Shown here: piece by piece, positions 43,204 through 46,679 of the stretch
How positions within the stretch are numbered: the stretch's first letter is position 1
How the letters are laid out: each line of letters opens with the position of its first letter
Source of the DNA: Vibrio hepatarius
GTDB lineage: Bacteria; Pseudomonadota; Gammaproteobacteria; Enterobacterales; Vibrionaceae
NCBI RefSeq assembly: GCF_011806575.1
Contig: NZ_JAATOO010000029.1
Span: 1 to 46,679 of the forward strand
Direction of reading: 5' to 3'
Length of the DNA: 46,679 nucleotides
Made by a program: the position numbers and the translations under genes
Notes under the pieces: model-generated
Told to the model about the DNA's origin: nothing
Database searches by the model: none
What the model saw: only the letters and a program-made list of their open reading frames with translations

Positions 43204-45000
43204 TCAATCCCAGAAGTATTTTGATTGTTGGTCGCTTTCCATTTCACGTCCAAAAATCTCTTCCAGTTCTTTTCGGGCTTCTTTGGCTCTTAAGGCCAAT
43301 TGCTTATCGTCAGTGTGCTGAGGTAACAACTCTTTCAGCATCGCATTGTCCAGCTTCCGGAAATGCGCTTCCGCTCGTTTGGCCTGATAGGGATGCATTC
43401 CCAATTCGACCAACGCCTGACGCCCCAAGTCTAACGCACCTAAGAAGGTTTCGCGCGAGTACCTTTCGATTCCGTGACTGAGCAATTGATATGCTTCAAC
43501 CCGGCTGCGCGCTCGCGCGAGGATTTTAAGCCTTGGGAAATGTTGTTTACACAGCTCAACGATATTCATCAGTTCATCTGGCGAATCGGTACAGATGATC
43601 ATCGCTTCAGCTTTGTCTGCCCCAGCGGCACGCAGTAAATCAAGCTGGGTTGCGTCACCAAAGAAGACTTTATAACCGTATTTACGCAGCAATTGGATCT
43701 GACTGGCGTCACTTTCGAGTACCGTTACTTTGATCTTGTTGGCGTACATCAGACGACCAACGATCTGACCAAAGCGACCAAAACCCGCGATAATCACGCG
43801 AGGTTGTTTGTTCACCACATCACTACGACGTTGTTTAGTTTGCTGAATATTAAGACCTCGCGCATACCAGCGGTTTTGCACCGTGAGTAACAACGGCGTG
43901 GTCACCATAGATAAACTCACCACCACGAGTAAAAACGCAATTTGGTCTTGGGTTAACAAACCTTCTGCACTAGCTGCGGTAAAAATAACAAAGGCAAACT
44001 CACCACCTTGGCTGAGGATCGCCGCCATCTTACTGCGTGATTTGGCGCGGCCACCGGACAAGTGTGCCAGCACATAAAGGATCAGCCCTTTACACACCAC
44101 TAAACCCGTAACTGCCAACAGCACCGCGACTGGTTGTAACGCCAGCAACCCGAGGTTAACCGCCATGCCAACCGCGATAAAAAATAGTCCCAACAACAGG
44201 CCTTTGAACGGTTCAATCGCAATCTCTAGTTCATGGCGGTATTCACTCTCTGCCAGTAGCACCCCAGCCAAGAAAGTCCCGAGTGCCATCGATAAACCAA
44301 GCTGCTTCATGATCAGTGCGATGCCGATGACCAATAGCAAAGCCGCGATGGTGAATAATTCGCGTACGCCACTCATCACCACATAACGGAACAGTGGTCG
44401 CAGTAGATAATGGCCACCGACTAATAAACCACCGACACCACCGAGCATCCAGATAACATCCAGCCAGTCACCTGCGCTATTCCCTGCTAAGACTGGCAAT
44501 ATCGCCAACATCGGAATCACGGCGATATCTTGGAACAGCAGCACTGCAAAACCCGACTGCCCAGCTTCACTGCCTTCTAAACCTTGCTCTTCGATCACCC
44601 GCAACGCAATCGCGGTGGAAGACAACGCCAAGCCCATACCGATCACTAAACTGGTTTGCCAGCTTGTACCCAATAGATAAGCCACACTGGCGAGCAATAG
44701 CGTGGTTATTACAACCTGTGCGCCGCCGAGACCGAGAATTGGCCCTTTCATTTGCAACAGTTTGGTCGGATTTAACTCCAGACCAATCAAAAACAGCAAC
44801 AGTACGACACCAAACTCGGCAAAGTGCAAAATCGCTTCAACGTCACTGATTAAGCCCAAGCCCCAAGGACCGATCGCCACACCCGCGAGCAGATAACCAA
44901 GTACCGAGCCCAGCCCTAAGCGCTGCGCGAGTGGCACTGCAACGACCGCAGCAGTGAGGAAAATTACGCTACTTTGTAGAAAGTCACTTTCAGCTGCCAT
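43204..45000 (-). CDS. kefB: Glutathione-regulated potassium/proton antiporter KefB
   Basis: KefB releases potassium to acidify the cytoplasm when glutathione adducts of electrophiles form. The 598-residue protein has about 12 membrane segments of the CPA2 family, the regulatory loop HELEIAIEPFKGLLLGLFFIAVGM, and a C-terminal RCK_N domain with GFGRFG (about residue 400) that binds NAD and glutathione. Its start overlaps the kefG end by 11 bases, implying coupled translation. KefB rather than KefC is inferred from the adjacent kefG and yheV. Confidence 0.94.
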   Translation of the reverse strand: MAAESDFLQSSVIFLTAAVVAVPLAQRLGLGSVLGYLLAGVAIGPWGLGLISDVEAILHFAEFGVVLLLFLIGLELNPTKLLQMKGPILGLGGAQVVITTLLLASVAYLLGTSWQTSLVIGMGLALSSTAIALRVIEEQGLEGSEAGQSGFAVLLFQDIAVIPMLAILPVLAGNSAGDWLDVIWMLGGVGGLLVGGHYLLRPLFRYVVMSGVRELFTIAALLLVIGIALIMKQLGLSMALGTFLAGVLLAESEYRHELEIAIEPFKGLLLGLFFIAVGMAVNLGLLALQPVAVLLAVTGLVVCKGLILYVLAHLSGGRAKSRSKMAAILSQGGEFAFVIFTAASAEGLLTQDQIAFLLVVVSLSMVTTPLLLTVQNRWYARGLNIQQTKQRRSDVVNKQPRVIIAGFGRFGQIVGRLMYANKIKVTVLESDASQIQLLRKYGYKVFFGDATQLDLLRAAGADKAEAMIICTDSPDELMNIVELCKQHFPRLKILARARSRVEAYQLLSHGIERYSRETFLGALDLGRQALVELGMHPYQAKRAEAHFRKLDNAMLKELLPQHTDDKQLALRAKEARKELEEIFGREMESDQQSKYFWD

Positions 45001-45574
45001 GCTGACCTCCTACTAGATTGTGATCGTCATGGGTAAGACTTATCAGCCACTGACGATAAGCTTCGGCGTGCTGGTAGCGTTCCATTTCTGGCACTCGTCT
45101 CGCCCAGTACAACACTAAAGGCTCAGCCCATTCCATTTGACACAAGGCTGCGGTCAGCTCAAACGGCTGTAGGATTTCAGACATCGGATAACGGTTATAA
45201 CCGCTGGCGTTAAAGGCGTCCTCACGACCACCTGCAGTAATCACGCTGCGCCACACTTTACCTTTCAGTGCCTCTCCTGAACCGAACGCAAAGCCTTTAC
45301 ACAGGACGCGGTCAAGCCATTCTTTTAACAACGCGGGACAGGAATACATATAAAGCGGGTGGTGGAAGACAATCACATCGTGATTCAGCAATAGTCGTTG
45401 CTCTGCTTTGACGTCGATAAAAAAATCTGGGTAATGGGCGTACAGGTCGTGCACCATCACGTGATCAAGCGATTGAATTTTCTTGATCATCATTTGGTTG
45501 GCGACTGAACTATCCGGCTCTGGGTGAGCGTAAAGCACAAGTACTTTGGGTGTTTTCGATGGTCTGGTCTGCAT
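44990..45574 (-). CDS. kefG: KefG, ancillary protein of KefB
   Basis: KefG is a flavodoxin-fold, quinone-oxidoreductase-like cytoplasmic protein required for full KefB activity. The 194-residue protein matches with VLVLYAHPEPDSSVANQ, VHDLYAHYPDFFIDVKAEQ, VIVFHHPLYMYSCPALLKEWLDRVL and WRSVITAGG. The AAGGA next to the ATG at 45574 is unusually close, so the exact start is slightly uncertain. Divergent from yheS and coupled to kefB. Confidence 0.95.
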   Translation of the reverse strand: MQTRPSKTPKVLVLYAHPEPDSSVANQMMIKKIQSLDHVMVHDLYAHYPDFFIDVKAEQRLLLNHDVIVFHHPLYMYSCPALLKEWLDRVLCKGFAFGSGEALKGKVWRSVITAGGREDAFNASGYNRYPMSEILQPFELTAALCQMEWAEPLVLYWARRVPEMERYQHAEAYRQWLISLTHDDHNLVGGQHGS

Positions 45575-45645
45575 TCCTTGGACAGCAATCCTTATTAGTG
45601 ATGAAGCCCTCTCACTGTGGCTAGGCTCATATTATCGTTATCAGA

Positions 45646-45674
45646 TTGTTATACGTCTTTGTTACACATAATAC
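45646..45674 (+). promoter_or_regulatory. Possible yheS promoter
   Basis: TTGTTA (45646-45651), 17-base spacer, TAATAC (45669-45674), leader of about 65 bases. Weak -10; the 169-base gap also has to hold the kefG promoter, which I could not assign. Confidence 0.3.
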
Positions 45675-45743
45675 AATGATCGACATTTAATCTCATTCCC
45701 CCTACTATTCTGCGCGATACGAGCAAAGATAAAGCACAAAACT

Positions 45744-46679
45744 ATGATTACCTTTTCTGACATCCAGCTTCTTCGTGGCGGTAAACCGCTTCTGGACCAA
45801 ACTTCTGCAACCATTCATCCAGGCGATAAAGTCGGCCTAGTGGGTAAAAACGGTTGTGGTAAATCCACCCTATTTGCGTTGATTAAAGACGAGTTGTCGG
45901 TGGATGCTGGTAACTTCAGCAAACCAGCGCATTGGGAATTAGCTTGGGTTGCACAGGAAACACCGGCGCTTGAACGCAGCGCGATTGAGTACGTAATTGA
46001 CGGTGACCGTGAATACCGTGCGTTAGAAGAAAAACTCGCACTCGCAGAAGCGAACGATAACGGCACGCTCGTCGCCGATATCCACGGCCAGATTGAAACC
46101 ATCGGTGGGTATAGTATTCGCGCTCGCGCGGCAGAACTGCTCGACGGTTTGGGTTTTAGCCAAGAACAGATGAGCTGGAACCTAACCCAGTTTTCTGGTG
46201 GTTGGCGTATGCGTCTTAACTTAGCGCAAGCGCTGCTGTGCCGCTCTGATTTGCTCTTACTCGACGAACCGACCAACCACTTAGACTTGGACGCGGTGAT
46301 GTGGCTTGAACGCTGGTTGCAAAACTACCCAGGTACTTTGGTGCTTATCTCGCACGACCGTGATTTCTTAGACCCGATCGTCGGTCGAGTGATCCACATC
46401 GAAAACGAACAGCTTAACGAGTACACGGGTAACTACTCGTCGTTCGAAGAGCAACGCGCGCAAAAACTCATCTTGCAACAAGCGATGTATCAAAAGCAGC
46501 AGAAGCAAATGTCGCACATGCAAAGCTACATCGATCGCTTCCGCTACAAAGCGTCGAAAGCTCGCCAAGCGCAAAGCCGTATCAAAGCGTTGGAACGGAT
46601 GGAGAAAGTGTTACCTGCGCAGTTCGATAACCCGTTCAGTTTTGAGTTTCACGAACCGGATGCGCTGCCAAACCCAATC
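45744..46679 (+). CDS. yheS: ABC-F ATPase YheS, 3' end outside the window
   Basis: ABC-F proteins are soluble duplicated ATPases that act on ribosomes. The visible 312 codons run open to the window edge. The first ATPase domain shows Walker A GKNGCGKST, signature FSGGWRMRL, Walker B LLLLDEPTNHLD and the H-loop ISHDRDF, followed by the ABC-F interdomain linker rich in Lys, Gln and Arg (QQKQMSHMQSYIDRFRYKASKARQAQSR). The second ATPase domain should follow beyond the end. YheS is chosen over Uup because of the kefG neighbour. Confidence 0.93.
   Translation, partial: MITFSDIQLLRGGKPLLDQTSATIHPGDKVGLVGKNGCGKSTLFALIKDELSVDAGNFSKPAHWELAWVAQETPALERSAIEYVIDGDREYRALEEKLALAEANDNGTLVADIHGQIETIGGYSIRARAAELLDGLGFSQEQMSWNLTQFSGGWRMRLNLAQALLCRSDLLLLDEPTNHLDLDAVMWLERWLQNYPGTLVLISHDRDFLDPIVGRVIHIENEQLNEYTGNYSSFEEQRAQKLILQQAMYQKQQKQMSHMQSYIDRFRYKASKARQAQSRIKALERMEKVLPAQFDNPFSFEFHEPDALPNPI

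Noticed and set aside
45815..46276. 153-codon minus-strand frame opposite yheS
   Set aside because: It is antisense to the conserved Walker A to Walker B region of yheS.

Overview
The window is chromosomal DNA of a marine gammaproteobacterium, almost certainly a Vibrio or close relative. Evidence: the S10-spc-alpha ribosomal gene order, the gene for the sodium-driven polar flagellar motor protein MotX between rnr and purA, an orphan cheX behind zur, a DUF2780-type lipoprotein, and the cysteine cluster cobA-cysD-cysN-permease-cysC. Base and codon use look uniform. I found no insertion sequence, prophage, CRISPR array, toxin-antitoxin pair or defence island.

Layout. Bases 1-580 hold the first 48 bases of a 16S rRNA gene (minus strand), its leader with a boxA, and tandem promoters P2 and P1. 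Bases 590-5000 carry cysJ-cysI-cysH (sulfite and PAPS reduction), which runs toward the rRNA operon. Bases 5125-7677 hold a 76-residue unknown gene, a TIGR04219-type outer membrane protein, pspG and dusA. zur and cheX point the other way (8028-8964). Bases 9013-14678 are a second sulfur operon, cobA-cysD-cysN-SLC13 permease-cysC. Together the two operons cover probable sulfate uptake, activation to APS and PAPS, reduction to sulfite and sulfide, and the siroheme methyltransferase step that sulfite reductase needs. Bases 14937-20979 hold cpdB, a Crp/Fnr regulator, elaA, an EamA exporter, ytfB/oapA divergent from fklB, and the DUF2780 lipoprotein.

Bases 21234-35270 are the ribosomal protein block, read on the minus strand as three units: S10 (rpsJ to rpsQ), spc (rplN to rpmJ, with secY) and alpha (rpsM to rplQ, with rpoA). 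Each unit has a recognisable promoter. rpmJ (L36, 37 residues) is present at 24265-24378. The alpha leader keeps the S4-type hairpin and the S10 leader has a large hairpin of the kind L4 acts on. The spc leader has a terminator-like GNRA hairpin. Bases 35376-45574 hold rlmB and rnr, motX with a clear FliA promoter, purA, an isoaspartyl peptidase, slyD, yheV, kefB and kefG. The window ends inside yheS, divergent from kefG; the yheS-kefG-kefB-yheV-slyD order is the one known from E. coli.

The window is core genome and I see no undescribed multi-gene system. What deserves a second look is regulatory: a dense set of TTGCC/GGCAA inverted repeats around the motX FliA promoter, a consensus DnaA box and an AT-rich dyad upstream of rrn P1, the spc leader hairpin, a dyad on the putative cobA promoter, a sigma-54-like site before pspG, the zur-cheX pairing, and the RCK-containing permease inside the cysteine operon.
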